64,000 bases of DNA from Lederbergia graminis (GCF_042655485.1 NZ_JBHSMC010000027.1:1-64000), one strand, 5' to 3'. Shown: positions 52,764 to 62,181, numbered from the stretch's first letter. Made by a program: numbers and translations. The notes: generated from the sequence alone by a model not told the origin.

Positions 52764-53277
52764 CGACAACTTCTCCTTTCTCCACAAATTTTTCACGGAG
52801 CTGCTTCAATGCTTTATGAAGCCATGTTTTTACCGTACCTTCCGGACATCCCATTGATTCTGCAATTTCCTTAATTTTTAAGTCATGAAAATATTTTAAG
52901 GTTAAAATTTCGCGTGATTGTGAAGGTAAATCCAGCATTATCTCTTTTAACTCCAACACTTCATAAGATTCGATGATAGCAGTGGAAGCAATCATTTCCT
53001 CGTCCAACACTACTCGCTTTTTCTGTTTCAGCTGATCATTACAATAATTAATCATGATTCTTACTAGCCATGTTTTAAAAAAGAGAGGATTCCGTAGTTT
53101 ACGAATGCTTTTATAGGCACGAAAAGTCACTTCTTGGACTGCTTCCAATGCTTCTTCCTCATTTTTCAAAAAAGCAAGTGAGGTTTTATATAAATCCACC
53201 TTATATTGATGCATTAATGTTAGAAAGGCCTCATCATTTCCCTTTATCGCCTTCAAAACAGTCTTTTCATCTACCAT
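52732..53277 (-). CDS. ECF-type RNA polymerase sigma factor
   Basis: A 181-residue ECF sigma factor: region 2 (YKVDLYKTSLAFLKNEEEALEAVQEVTFRAYKSI) and region 4 with helix-turn-helix (LPSQSREILTLKYFHDLKIKEIAESMGCPEGTVKTWLHKALKQL). It resembles the SigV/SigX group. GGAGGG precedes ATG 53277. The gene for its likely membrane anti-sigma overlaps the 3' end, and an ECF-like promoter upstream suggests autoregulation. Not part of the usual prfA-tdk neighbourhood, so an acquired or lineage-specific module. Confidence 0.9.
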   Translation of the reverse strand: MVDEKTVLKAIKGNDEAFLTLMHQYKVDLYKTSLAFLKNEEEALEAVQEVTFRAYKSIRKLRNPLFFKTWLVRIMINYCNDQLKQKKRVVLDEEMIASTAIIESYEVLELKEIMLDLPSQSREILTLKYFHDLKIKEIAESMGCPEGTVKTWLHKALKQLREKFVEKGEVVDVRARRKKVN

Positions 53278-53311
53278 TCTTACCCTCCTAGCTCCTTCTT
53301 CCTATATATTA

Positions 53312-53337
53312 GACCATATTGTCGTGAAAAGGTTTTA
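53312..53337 (-). promoter_or_regulatory. ECF-like promoter of the sigma gene
   Basis: On the minus strand TAAAAC (53337-53332), continuing CTTTT, resembles the TGAAAC ECF -35, with GGTC (53315-53312) as -10, 16 bases apart. If right, the sigma factor drives its own operon. Confidence 0.4.
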
Positions 53338-53448
53338 TCTTTTTTCAGAACAATTACTCATTTAATATGGAGGTCGATATGAAGCTTGTATATTTCATTT
53401 ATTATAAGGAAATCTAACTGTATAGGATGAAGGAGGGGAAATTTTGCA

Positions 53449-55008
53449 GTGATTCGTTTTAGAAGGAGTCCGATTAAAAAGAAAAGGAACTCAAATATAG
53501 AACAGCAGAACTCTTCTTCACAGGACATGCCATTATCGAAACAGCTTGATGTGAACAAAGATTACTTCACTAGTATGTATGATGAAAATACGGATGTTAT
53601 TTTTCGCTCTTTTACGGTTGGGAAAAAAGAAGCGCTCATTATCTATATGGACGGTTTGAGCGATACAGATAAATTGGATAAGCAAGTACTCGACACATTA
53701 TTAAATACTACTATCTTTAATGAGAAGGACTTTCCCCATTCTGTTCAAAACAAATTACCTGTTTCCAATATAAAAAGCATGACGATGTTGTCTGACTGCA
53801 TTGATGCTATTGGAACTGGGAATCCGATATTACTTTTTGATGGGTCAAATGAAGCATTCGCATTAGGTTTAGTGAAGTATGAAAAAAGAGCGATTGAAGA
53901 ACCACAGGCAGAGACTTCTATTCGCGGCTCAAGAGAAGGATTTACAGAATCATTACCTGTTAATCTTTCATTAATCCGTCGCATCATTAAAGATCCTGCT
54001 TTAAAAATGAAATCCATGCAACTTGGTACATATTCAAAAACGAAGATTGTTATTTCTTATATTGAAGGTTTAGTAGATACAACTTTACTAAAGGAAATAG
54101 AAAATCGCCTTCATCGAATTGAAGTGGATGGAATATTAGAAAGCGGCTATATTGAACAATTTATAGAAGACAACCCTTATTCTCCGTTTCCGCAAGTATT
54201 ATATACGGAACGCCCTGATGTCGTTAGCGCCAATTTGTTGGAAGGTAGAGCAGTTATATTCATTGATGGAACACCATTCGCCTTAATTGCACCAATTAGT
54301 TTTTTTAGTTTATTTCAATCCCAGGAAGACTTTTATGAGCGATTTTGGATTGGGACTTTCTTTCGATCTATGCGTTTTCTCTTTTTAGCTATCTCTTTAT
54401 TTCTTCCTTCTATTTATGTTGCGATTACAACCTATCATCAAGAAATGGTTCCAACTGATTTATTATTAAGTATTGCTTCATCTCGTGAAAGTGTTCCTTT
54501 TCCTGCCCTTGTAGAAGCAATATTAATGGAAGTTGCCTTTGAAGCTTTACGTGAGGCAGGAATACGACTGCCGAAACAAGTTGGATCAGCCGTTAGTATT
54601 GTCGGGGCACTTGTAATTGGCCAAGCTGCCGTTCAAGCTGGAATCGTATCCGCACCGATGATAATCGTTGTAAGTATTACAGGGATTGCTTCGTTCATGG
54701 TTCCACGCTATTCCATCGGTCTTGCCATACGTTTGTTACGATTCCCTATCATTCTGCTTGCAGGCTTTTTAGGATTAATTGGTGTCATGCTTGCTTTCAT
54801 CATACTTATTATCCATTTATCCACTTTAAGATCATTCGGAATCCCATATTTAAGTCCGATTAGTACATTGCAAACAAATGCGCTGCAAGACACACTGATT
54901 CGCTCTCCATTATGGAAACTTAGCAAACGCCCTCATTTAACAGGGGAGTTCAATCCAGTAAGACAAGGAAGCAATTTAAGGCCTGGGCCTCAAGATGAAG
55001 AAGAATAA
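53449..55008 (+). CDS. Spore germinant receptor A subunit (second operon)
   Basis: GerAA-family protein, 519 residues, paralogous to 4727-6250. Hydrophilic N-terminal half with a basic first 20 residues, then the membrane half with LREAGIRLPKQVGSAVSIVG and IGQAAVQAGIVSAPMIIV. Starts at GTG 53449; GGAGGGG lies ten bases before. Codon use and base composition look like the neighbours. First of a four-gene set A-B-C-D on the plus strand, opposite to the surrounding core genes. I could not find a convincing sigma-G promoter in 53340-53448. Confidence 0.93.
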   Translation: MIRFRRSPIKKKRNSNIEQQNSSSQDMPLSKQLDVNKDYFTSMYDENTDVIFRSFTVGKKEALIIYMDGLSDTDKLDKQVLDTLLNTTIFNEKDFPHSVQNKLPVSNIKSMTMLSDCIDAIGTGNPILLFDGSNEAFALGLVKYEKRAIEEPQAETSIRGSREGFTESLPVNLSLIRRIIKDPALKMKSMQLGTYSKTKIVISYIEGLVDTTLLKEIENRLHRIEVDGILESGYIEQFIEDNPYSPFPQVLYTERPDVVSANLLEGRAVIFIDGTPFALIAPISFFSLFQSQEDFYERFWIGTFFRSMRFLFLAISLFLPSIYVAITTYHQEMVPTDLLLSIASSRESVPFPALVEAILMEVAFEALREAGIRLPKQVGSAVSIVGALVIGQAAVQAGIVSAPMIIVVSITGIASFMVPRYSIGLAIRLLRFPIILLAGFLGLIGVMLAFIILIIHLSTLRSFGIPYLSPISTLQTNALQDTLIRSPLWKLSKRPHLTGEFNPVRQGSNLRPGPQDEEE

Positions 55009-55031
55009 GGAAGAAATGGTGGTGTAGTAGC

Positions 55032-56123
55032 TTGTTAGAAAAGGGGCAAATATCGCCTTCACAAATGGAATTAATGATTATTCCATCTATAATTGCTACC
55101 GGAGTATTAACCATCCCATCACTTGCAGGTAAATTTGCGTTACATGATATATGGATGACGCCAATACTCGGGTCACTCACTGGTTTTATAACCGTATATA
55201 CTACATGGAAACTTCATCAGTTGTTTCCAAAAATGACTCCCGTTCAATACGCTGAAAAAATACTCGGGAAAGTACTTGGGTGGATATTTAGTTTCATTAT
55301 TGTCTTTTTTTACATTCACAATACTGGGTTAGTCATAAGACAATATTCCGATTTCATAAGTGGAAATGTCATGCTTCAAACCCCTACCATCATTTTTTCT
55401 ATCACCATCATGTTTGTTAGCGCCCTCGCAGTACGGGGTGGAATTGAAGTGATTGCTAGAAGTTCCGTTATAGCAACAACTTTATTCCTTATAACATCTG
55501 TTACGCTTGTTTTTTTATTAAAAGATATCGATATTACCTATATGCTCCCAATACTAGAGAACGGCTTCATTCCAGTTCTAAAGGGCAGTTTTATCTATAA
55601 TTCATGGTTTAGTGAATTTTTTTTATTAGCATTTCTTTTTCCTTTTTTAAATCATCCTGAAAAGGGATTACGCTCTGGAATGAAAGCATCTCTTTACGTC
55701 ATGTTACTACTACTAACCTTTAGTTTTTTTGTTTTAACTATGCTTGGGGAATCGATGGTAAATCAATTTTATCCAGTTTACTCCATTGTCCGTGGAATAA
55801 AAGTATTAGGATTTTTCGAGAACTTCGAGGTAATTATTACTGCATCATGGGTTCTTGGTAATTTTATAAAAATTTCTGTTTTCCTTTATGTAGCAAGTTT
55901 GGGGCTTGCACAACTATTCAAGCTCTCAGATTATCGTTTCATTGTGTTCCCATTGAGTTTGTTGATTGTGTTTTTTAGTTACCTAGGGATACCAAATATC
56001 GTGAATCTAATCGACTATATGGCGACGGTCCAACCCTTTTATTTTGTCATCACCCAAACCATCCTCCCCCTCTTCCTATTAGCGCTTGCTGTAGTAAGAG
56101 GAAAAAGGAGGAAGAAGGTTTGA
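55032..56123 (+). CDS. Spore germinant receptor B subunit (second operon)
   Basis: GerAB-family permease-like protein, 363 residues, about ten membrane helices; opens ISPSQMELMIIPSIIATGVLTIPSLAGK, the permease start pattern. TTG start at 55032, seven bases after GGTGGTG. It follows the A gene by 23 bases and overlaps the C gene by four bases. The probable germinant-binding subunit; ligand unknown. Confidence 0.92.
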   Translation: MLEKGQISPSQMELMIIPSIIATGVLTIPSLAGKFALHDIWMTPILGSLTGFITVYTTWKLHQLFPKMTPVQYAEKILGKVLGWIFSFIIVFFYIHNTGLVIRQYSDFISGNVMLQTPTIIFSITIMFVSALAVRGGIEVIARSSVIATTLFLITSVTLVFLLKDIDITYMLPILENGFIPVLKGSFIYNSWFSEFFLLAFLFPFLNHPEKGLRSGMKASLYVMLLLLTFSFFVLTMLGESMVNQFYPVYSIVRGIKVLGFFENFEVIITASWVLGNFIKISVFLYVASLGLAQLFKLSDYRFIVFPLSLLIVFFSYLGIPNIVNLIDYMATVQPFYFVITQTILPLFLLALAVVRGKRRKKV

Positions 56124-57295
56124 ACAATAAAATTCTTATTTATATTGGGTTGTGCACAATCCTGCTAACAGGCTGCTGGGATAAGGTAGAAATGCAAGAT
56201 CTTTCTATTGTTACAGCGGCTGCGATAGATCGTTTAGAAGACGGAAAAACAAGAATCTCTATTCAAATATTTATTCCCCGCTCGATTACTAGTGGCGAAA
56301 CGGGTGAAGACCTCAGCTCTGGTTCCACCTTTGTTCGGGAAGGTGTTGGTAATAGCCTTGCTGAAGCGATTTCTAAATTGCAATTTAATGTGCCAAGAAC
56401 ACTTTTTTGGAGCCATTGTAAAATTTATATTTTTGGAGAAGAGTTAGCAAAAGAAGGGATACGGGATGAAGCAGACTATATTGCTCGTCACCCTGGTCTC
56501 AGGGGTTCTGCCTTTTTATTTGTTAGTGAAGGGGAAGCGAGAGAATTAGTATCATTAATCCCACCATTAGAACGCTATTCAGCGGAAGCTCTTAGAAAGT
56601 TAACGGAACATGAGCCTAGTATGATTACTTCCCTAAGAGACGTTGATATGGGCTTGATGGGAGATAGTGAAAGTATTTCTCTTCCATATATTAAAAAACT
56701 TATTCCTAAAGATGAAGCTAGAAAACCACATGAAACAATTCCAGTTATTAATGGGACAGCTATCTTTAAAAAGGATAAGATGGTTGGTACATTAAACTTA
56801 CATGATACTAATTCTTTGTTATGGTTAAAAAAAGGGGTAAAACAAAGCACCATCTCGATAAAACCCGATGGAGATGATAAGGAAATAATATTATCTACAA
56901 CATCGGAAAAACATACATTTATCCCGCAAATAAAAGATAATCGCTGGATCATGGATATAAAGATTGATATGGAAGGAGATATCATTCAAAATGAAACAAA
57001 TTTAGATTTACTGAATGAGGTTGTTCTCCAAAAGATCCAGAAGAAATTTGATAAATCTTTAGAAGAAAAAATAAGTAAGACAATTAAAGAGTTACAATTA
57101 ACATATAATGCCGATGTCGTTCATTTTGCTAGACGATTTCATCAGAAATTTCCGGATGAATGGAAAAAAGAAAAAAATAATTGGGATGAGAAATTCAAGG
57201 AATTGGAAGTTAATATAAAGGTAAATACAAAGATAAAAAGACCAGGCTATATTGGCCCACCAGCAGGACTTCCGAGAGAAGAGGTGAAGGAATAA
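56120..57295 (+). CDS. Spore germinant receptor C subunit (second operon)
   Basis: GerAC-family lipoprotein, 391 residues; lipobox LLTGC with Cys19 followed by the classic CWDKVEMQDLSIV motif. The rest matches the Ger(x)C domains (GVGNSLAEAISKLQFNVPRTLFWSHCKI...). Starts at TTG 56120 overlapping the B-gene stop (TTGA) after AGGAGGAAGAAGG. Its last bases supply the ribosome site of the small D gene. Confidence 0.92.
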   Translation: MNNKILIYIGLCTILLTGCWDKVEMQDLSIVTAAAIDRLEDGKTRISIQIFIPRSITSGETGEDLSSGSTFVREGVGNSLAEAISKLQFNVPRTLFWSHCKIYIFGEELAKEGIRDEADYIARHPGLRGSAFLFVSEGEARELVSLIPPLERYSAEALRKLTEHEPSMITSLRDVDMGLMGDSESISLPYIKKLIPKDEARKPHETIPVINGTAIFKKDKMVGTLNLHDTNSLLWLKKGVKQSTISIKPDGDDKEIILSTTSEKHTFIPQIKDNRWIMDIKIDMEGDIIQNETNLDLLNEVVLQKIQKKFDKSLEEKISKTIKELQLTYNADVVHFARRFHQKFPDEWKKEKNNWDEKFKELEVNIKVNTKIKRPGYIGPPAGLPREEVKE

Positions 57296-57519
57296 TTCAA
57301 TCAAATTGGTTTACGATATTAGCTGTTCAAGTATTCATTTGGTTTATCATCCTACTTGAACGGAAGCATTTAAAAAAAGCTCCCTTAGTTGATAGGATAA
57401 TATTCTTTAGTATTTTAATAATATCCGCATTTCTTTCCTTTATGAACGTAGAAAACTTACCTGGACCTACTACCATACTTAGATTAATATTTGGGCCATT
57501 GGCAAAACTCATGGATTAA
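57295..57519 (+). CDS. Probable germinant receptor D subunit with a non-canonical start
   Basis: Directly after the C gene an open frame runs to TAA at 57517 and encodes 74 residues with two membrane helices (WFTILAVQVFIWFIILLE and RIIFFSILIISAFLSF) joined by a basic RKHLKKAP loop. This is the size and layout of the two-helix D proteins found in many ger operons and reported to modulate germination. No in-frame ATG, GTG or TTG exists upstream; the candidates are ATT 57295 or ATA 57292, well placed after GAGGTGAAGG. The only ATG is inside helix 2. A terminator follows. Confidence 0.6.
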   Translation: MQSNWFTILAVQVFIWFIILLERKHLKKAPLVDRIIFFSILIISAFLSFMNVENLPGPTTILRLIFGPLAKLMD

Positions 57520-57520
57520 A

Positions 57521-57548
57521 ACAGCCCTCCATTTCGACGGAGGGCTGT
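57521..57548. terminator. Terminator of the second ger operon and tdk (convergent)
   Basis: ACAGCCCTCC (57521-57530) pairs perfectly with GGAGGGCTGT (57539-57548). The minus strand continues TTTTAATCC; the plus strand TATGTATATTTT. It serves both convergent genes. Confidence 0.88.
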
Positions 57549-57558
57549 TATGTATATT

Positions 57559-58176
57559 TTACTTATTCGTATTAACCTTTTCGAGCAATTCTGCGTTTAC
57601 CCCTTCAGGCACTTCATGATGATGTCTACATCTTGCTTCATACGCTTCTGCAGCTCCTACTAAAATCACTGGGTCATCGTAGCAAGCAGGTTCCCCATTG
57701 ATAAGGCGTTGTGTTCGACTAGCTGGCGAACCACAAACAGAGCATACAGCATGTAGTTTCGTCACTTGTTCCGCAATCGCCATTAATTGTGGCATTGGTC
57801 CAAATGGTTCGCCACGAAAATCTTGATCAAGGCCCGCAACGATAACGCGATGACCACTGTTTGCAAGCTGCTGAGCAGTTCGAATGATGTCATGATCGAA
57901 AAACTGGGCCTCATCTATGGCAACAACATCTATATCTGCATGAACAGTTTGAAGAATTTGGGTAGTATTCGATACAGGAATGGCAATAACCGATGTGCCA
58001 TTATGTGAAACTACCTCTGTTACACTATAGCGGTCATCTATATCTGGCTTAAAAACCATTATGTTTTGCTTGGCAAATTGCGTCCTTCTCACTCTGCGAA
58101 TTAATTCTTCTGATTTACCTGAGAACATACTCCCACAAATTACTTCAACCCAACCTGTATGTTTCATTATATCCAT
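57559..58176 (-). CDS. tdk: Thymidine kinase
   Basis: Phosphorylates thymidine to dTMP for salvage. 205 residues with Walker A GSMFSGKSEEL (about 15-25), DEAQFFD (about 90-96) and the zinc site CSVCG...C...CRHHH near the C-terminus. The start at 58176 has AAAGGAG upstream at rather long spacing. Located after rpmE as in B. subtilis. Confidence 0.96.
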   Translation of the reverse strand: MDIMKHTGWVEVICGSMFSGKSEELIRRVRRTQFAKQNIMVFKPDIDDRYSVTEVVSHNGTSVIAIPVSNTTQILQTVHADIDVVAIDEAQFFDHDIIRTAQQLANSGHRVIVAGLDQDFRGEPFGPMPQLMAIAEQVTKLHAVCSVCGSPASRTQRLINGEPACYDDPVILVGAAEAYEARCRHHHEVPEGVNAELLEKVNTNK

Positions 58177-58344
58177 TAGATGGCCGCTCCTTTCATACTT
58201 ATCTTCCCCTGATTTTTATAAGGAAATCATTTATTTTTATACTAATCAATTGAATACTGATTTAGTTTTCTTCTTCATAAAATTGAACATCAAAACAACG
58301 AATTTTTATGGAATACCGAAGCTTAATTACCCATTTTTGGCAAT

Positions 58345-58372
58345 AAAAAAACAGGCAAGCAATTCTTGCCCG
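58345..58372 (-). terminator. Terminator of rpmE
   Basis: On the minus strand GGCAAG (58370-58365) pairs with CTTGCC (58359-58354), followed by TGTTTTTTTATT. Confidence 0.82.
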
Positions 58373-58384
58373 TCTTTATTCGGC

Positions 58385-58508
58385 TTACTAGTCCAGCTAC
58401 AGGCGGCAGAGACTCGGGGTCAAATAACCTCCAACCACGGAAGTTATAAACCAAACTTCCTTGGTTGAAGAACATTTGCCTGTCGCCTCTGACCAGCCGC
58501 CTTCCGCT
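58385..58508 (+). repeat. Structured repeat between rpmE and tdk
   Basis: CTCGGGGTCAAATAACCT, then a hairpin (CAACCA...GGAAGT / ACTTCC...TGGTTG), then AGAACATTTGCCTGTCGC, ending GCCTTCCGCTTTCTT. Same framework as 31534-31716 and 62182-62345, but the central stem has a different sequence that still pairs. It lies inside the rpmE-tdk gap; apart from it and the terminator, 58177-58345 is empty. Confidence 0.75.
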
Positions 58509-58511
58509 TTC

Positions 58512-58712
58512 TTATTTAAGACCGTATTTTTTATTGAAGCGATCAACGCGTCCATCAGCAGAAGCGAATTTTTGACGTCCTGTATAGAATGGATGGCAGT
58601 CTGAGCAAATCTCAACGCTTACTGCGTCTTTTACAGAACCACTTTCGAATTCGTTTCCGCATGCGCATTTAATCATAACTTTTTTATATTCCGGATGGAT
58701 TCCAGCTTTCAT
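58512..58712 (-). CDS. rpmE: Ribosomal protein L31 (zinc-binding type)
   Basis: Large-subunit protein bL31, 66 residues: MKAGIHPEYKKVMIKCACGNEFESGS, then CSDCHPFYTG. Four cysteines (CxC and CxxC) bind zinc, so it is the zinc-form rather than the YtiA paralogue. Follows rho as usual. Confidence 0.96.
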   Translation of the reverse strand: MKAGIHPEYKKVMIKCACGNEFESGSVKDAVSVEICSDCHPFYTGRQKFASADGRVDRFNKKYGLK

Positions 58713-58860
58713 TTACTTTCAGCTCCTTATGCGCCCTGAATCATTTGCTGAAACAGAGTTAAATATAATGAATGCAGAGTTTTATCCCTACATTTATTTC
58801 TTAAAAACACATTTTTCATTATAACAAGTACATATTTAAAATGCAATATAATGTCAAAAA

Positions 58861-60144
58861 TTACAACATTGCTTTTGAATTCGCATTTGCTTTTATTTCT
58901 TCCGATAATGCAGCAAAAAATTCCTCATTTGATTTAGTTTGTCTTAATTTCCTAATAAACTTCTCGGCAAAATCTGGAGAATCGGACATTGCCTTACGAA
59001 GCTTCCATAGGATCTCAAGCTGGCCTTTCGGTACAAGTAATTCTTCTTTTCTTGTTCCAGAACGGCGAATATCGATCGCAGGGAAAATCCTTCTCTCGGA
59101 TAGTGCACGGTCTAAATGAAGTTCTAGGTTACCAGTTCCTTTGAATTCCTCGTAGATAACATCATCCATACGTGAACCAGTATCAACGAGTGCAGTTGCT
59201 AAAATCGTTAAGCTTCCGCCTTCTTCGATATTTCGCGCAGCTCCAAAGAATCGCTTCGGACGATGGAATGCTGCCGGATCAATACCACCTGATAATGTTC
59301 TACCACTTGGAGGAATTACAAGGTTATAAGCACGAGCAAGTCGAGTAATACTATCCATTAAAATGATAACATCTCTCTTATGCTCAACAAGACGCATTGC
59401 CCTTTCCAGTACAAGCTCTGCTACTTTAATATGGTTTTCAGGAACTTCATCAAATGTAGAGCTAACGACTTCTGCATTTACAGAACGCTCGATATCTGTT
59501 ACCTCTTCCGGACGTTCATCGATTAATAATACAATTAACTCCGCTTCTGGGTGATTTGTCGTAATTGCATTTGCAATCGACTTAAGCAACATTGTTTTAC
59601 CAGCTTTTGGAGGTGCAACAATTAAGCCCCTTTGTCCAAATCCTACAGGAGAGACTAAATCCATGATTCTAGTTGATAGATTCGTTGGAGTAGTTTCTAA
59701 TTTAATTTGACGATCTGGATATAGTGGAGTTAATGCAGGGAAGTGAACCCGTTCCTTTGAAGTTTCTGGATCATCTCCATTTACCGCTTCCACATGGAGT
59801 AATCCGAAGTAACGCTCATTCTCCTTCGGTGGTCGTACCTTACCTGATACTTTATCTCCGTTACGAAGGTCGAAACGACGTATTTGTGAAGCTGAAATAT
59901 AAATATCTTCAGAACTAGCTGTGTAATTAATAGGTCTTAAAAATCCGAACCCTTCTGATTGTATTATCTCCAGGACGCCCTCCATAAAGAAGTAGCCTTC
60001 CCTTTCTGCACGAACTTTAAGAATCGCAAAGATTAATTCTTTTTTTGTTAGTTTACTGTAATAAGAAACCTTATATTCTCTTGCTAATTCATATAATTCT
60101 TTTAGTTTCATATCTTCCAGTAATGAAATTGTTAACTCAGCCAT
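58861..60144 (-). CDS. rho: Transcription termination factor Rho
   Basis: Hexameric RNA helicase that ends transcription. 427 residues, as in B. subtilis: N-terminal helical and cold-shock RNA-binding domains (EGFGFLRPINYTASSEDIYIS), then the RecA-like motor with Walker A APPKAGKTMLLK (about 178-189) and VILMDSITRLARAYN. Intact. Its 472-bp upstream gap contains a hairpin repeat and two stem-loops, perhaps part of a long leader. Confidence 0.97.
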   Translation of the reverse strand: MAELTISLLEDMKLKELYELAREYKVSYYSKLTKKELIFAILKVRAEREGYFFMEGVLEIIQSEGFGFLRPINYTASSEDIYISASQIRRFDLRNGDKVSGKVRPPKENERYFGLLHVEAVNGDDPETSKERVHFPALTPLYPDRQIKLETTPTNLSTRIMDLVSPVGFGQRGLIVAPPKAGKTMLLKSIANAITTNHPEAELIVLLIDERPEEVTDIERSVNAEVVSSTFDEVPENHIKVAELVLERAMRLVEHKRDVIILMDSITRLARAYNLVIPPSGRTLSGGIDPAAFHRPKRFFGAARNIEEGGSLTILATALVDTGSRMDDVIYEEFKGTGNLELHLDRALSERRIFPAIDIRRSGTRKEELLVPKGQLEILWKLRKAMSDSPDFAEKFIRKLRQTKSNEEFFAALSEEIKANANSKAML

Positions 60145-60379
60145 TTTGACACCACTCTTTTTTAATTTCGTTTCTTACATCCAGTAAAAATTATTTCAAT
60201 ATTCTATCTGCCTCAAGCATTTGCCAATCAACAAATAAAAGGAACTCTAGGTGAAAATTATCTTTTTGTTAGAGGATTGGTTTATTGCTATGTTTTGAAG
60301 ATGTTAGAAGAGGTTGAAGAATATGTAGGTACTCTTTCCCTATGAATGTATTTTACACGGAACATGAAAAGTTTGTAAA

Positions 60380-60406
60380 GGAGAGTTCTGTAAAACAGCA
60401 CTCTCC
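60380..60406 (-). other. Stem-loop in the rho upstream region
   Basis: GGAGAGT (60380-60386) pairs with ACTCTCC (60400-60406), with an inner CTGT/ACAG stem, 11 bp in all. The minus strand continues TTTACAAAC, a poor T tract, so this could be a weak terminator or a leader structure of rho. Confidence 0.5.
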
Positions 60407-60415
60407 ATTTAATAA

Positions 60416-60570
60416 TGTTGATTTCCGTTGCGACGTACACGATGTACTAGTGCAGGCGTTGCCACAGGAAGTGGCGATCTTAGCCTGCCAGGGGTTCGCT
60501 TTTCTAACTGTGGGGTCTCCCGGCTACCGTTCATCCCGCAGGAGTCCCACCCCATCCACTACAATCAACA
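60416..60570. repeat. Degenerate hairpin repeat between murAB and rho
   Basis: TGTTGATTTCCGTTGCG at 60416 and ACTACAATCAACA ending 60570, with GGGGTCTCCC and CCGCAGGAGTC inside, mark another copy of the 11958-12093 family. The centre (GCCAC/GTGGC hairpin and CGCTTTTCTA) looks like remains of the second repeat family, so it may be a decayed nested copy. Confidence 0.65.
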
Positions 60571-60614
60571 AAAAATAAAAGTATCTACTAAAAATATGCT
60601 CTTTATAAAGATAC
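60571..60614 (-). terminator. Weak terminator after murAB
   Basis: On the minus strand GTATCT (60614-60609) pairs with AGATAC (60586-60581), with a long A/T loop, followed by TTTTATTTTTTG. Lies three bases from the murAB stop. Confidence 0.45.
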
Positions 60615-60616
60615 AT

Positions 60617-61903
60617 TTAAGAGTTCTTCAGTTGTTCCATTTCCGTTGTTGACATTTTTTCACGCCATATTGTCGCACCGAGTCCATTTAACTTCTCTAC
60701 TAAATCACTATAGCCACGATCAATATGTTCTAATCCTGTAATTTCTGTAATTCCTTCTGCTAGTAGTCCTGCGATAACGAGCGCAGCACCTGCACGTAGA
60801 TCAGTTGCCTTCACTTTAGCACCTTGAAGGAGTGATGGACTGTTCACAATTGCTGAACTGCCTTCCACTTTAATATTAGCGTTCATTCTTCTTAATTCGT
60901 CTATATGTTTAAAACGTGCCGGATAGATTGTATCTGTAACAATCGACGTACCGACTGCTTGTGTTAATAACACGGTAAAAGGTTGTTGTAAATCGGTTGG
61001 AAAACCTGGATATACAAGTGTTTTTACATCAATCGGTTTATATTCCTTACTTCTTTCAATATATACTTGGTCATCCCTTGTTACGACACGTACACCCATT
61101 TCTCTCAACTTTGCTATAAGAGACTCGAGATGATGTGGAATTACATTATCTATTAACACACCGTCTCCGACTGCTGCAGCTAAAATCATGAATGTTCCTG
61201 CTTCAATTCTATCCGGAATTATTGTATGCTGACACCCTTGTAAAGTATCCACACCATCAATCCGAATGACGTCTGTGCCTGCACCTTTAATTTTCGCACC
61301 CATATTTGTTAATAATGTAGCAACATCAATAATTTCAGGTTCTTTTGCTGCATTCTCAATAATTGTTCGTCCTTTTGCACGAACAGCAGCAAGCATGATA
61401 TTAATGGTTGCTCCAACACTAACAACATCCAAATATATACGCGCTCCACGAAGTTCATCTGCTCTTAAGTAGATAGCACCTTGTTCATTTGTAATTTTGG
61501 CTCCCAGTGCCTCGAAGCCTTTAATATGTTGATCAATTGGACGTGGGCCCAGATGACAGCCACCAGGTAGTCCAATTACAGCTTTTTTAAAACGGCCTAA
61601 CATTGCACCCATTAAATAATAGGAGGCTCTTAATTTCTTTACTCTACCATTTGGTAAAGGCATGGAAATCATTTGACTTGGATCTACTGTCATTTCTCCA
61701 TTATCGAAACTAACATTTCCACCAATTTCTTCAAGTAATGCTTTTAATGTATGAACATCTGATATATCAGGAAGGCCTTCTATAGTTACAGGCGTTTCAG
61801 CTAATATAGTCGCAGGAATTAAAGCTACAGCACTATTTTTGGCACCACTAACCTTAATTGTCCCTTTCAATGGATGACCGCCTGCAATTTTAAGCTTTTC
61901 CAT
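60617..61903 (-). CDS. murAB: UDP-N-acetylglucosamine 1-carboxyvinyltransferase, second copy (MurAB)
   Basis: Paralogue of murAA; also called MurZ. 428 residues with Lys22 in SGAKNSAVALIP and Cys116 in PGGCHLGPRPIDQH, both catalytic residues intact. Position next to rho and fbaA is that of B. subtilis murAB. The transaldolase (ywjH) and glpX genes that flank it there are absent. Confidence 0.95.
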   Translation of the reverse strand: MEKLKIAGGHPLKGTIKVSGAKNSAVALIPATILAETPVTIEGLPDISDVHTLKALLEEIGGNVSFDNGEMTVDPSQMISMPLPNGRVKKLRASYYLMGAMLGRFKKAVIGLPGGCHLGPRPIDQHIKGFEALGAKITNEQGAIYLRADELRGARIYLDVVSVGATINIMLAAVRAKGRTIIENAAKEPEIIDVATLLTNMGAKIKGAGTDVIRIDGVDTLQGCQHTIIPDRIEAGTFMILAAAVGDGVLIDNVIPHHLESLIAKLREMGVRVVTRDDQVYIERSKEYKPIDVKTLVYPGFPTDLQQPFTVLLTQAVGTSIVTDTIYPARFKHIDELRRMNANIKVEGSSAIVNSPSLLQGAKVKATDLRAGAALVIAGLLAEGITEITGLEHIDRGYSDLVEKLNGLGATIWREKMSTTEMEQLKNS

Positions 61904-62145
61904 TATAGTCTTCCTTTCTGTCCAAACTGTATAAATTATACTAATTTGTAATTTGATAAAACGACATTTTAATAGCTATTATATACGATAACTAATCAAA
62001 CATGTAGCATCGTATTACAATTTTAATACTGTTGTAATTTTTGAAATGGATTATTTTATTATAATTTATCATAAAATATTAGGAAATGCTTTGCACGGAG
62101 CAGTGATAGACGTTGTTTTAGAGGTAGTAAATATTATTTGAATGG

Positions 62146-62172
62146 AAACCGCCCTAATTGGGTGGGCGGTTT
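62146..62172 (-). terminator. Terminator of fbaA
   Basis: AAACCGCCC (62146-62154) pairs perfectly with GGGCGGTTT (62164-62172). The minus strand continues CCATTC, so the T tract is poor; it may need other factors. Confidence 0.6.
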
Positions 62173-62181
62173 CTAATGTAT

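Noticed and set aside
58397..58615. A 72-residue frame covering rpmE in another frame
   Set aside because: It overlaps the certain rpmE gene and the structured repeat; the L31 frame explains the region.
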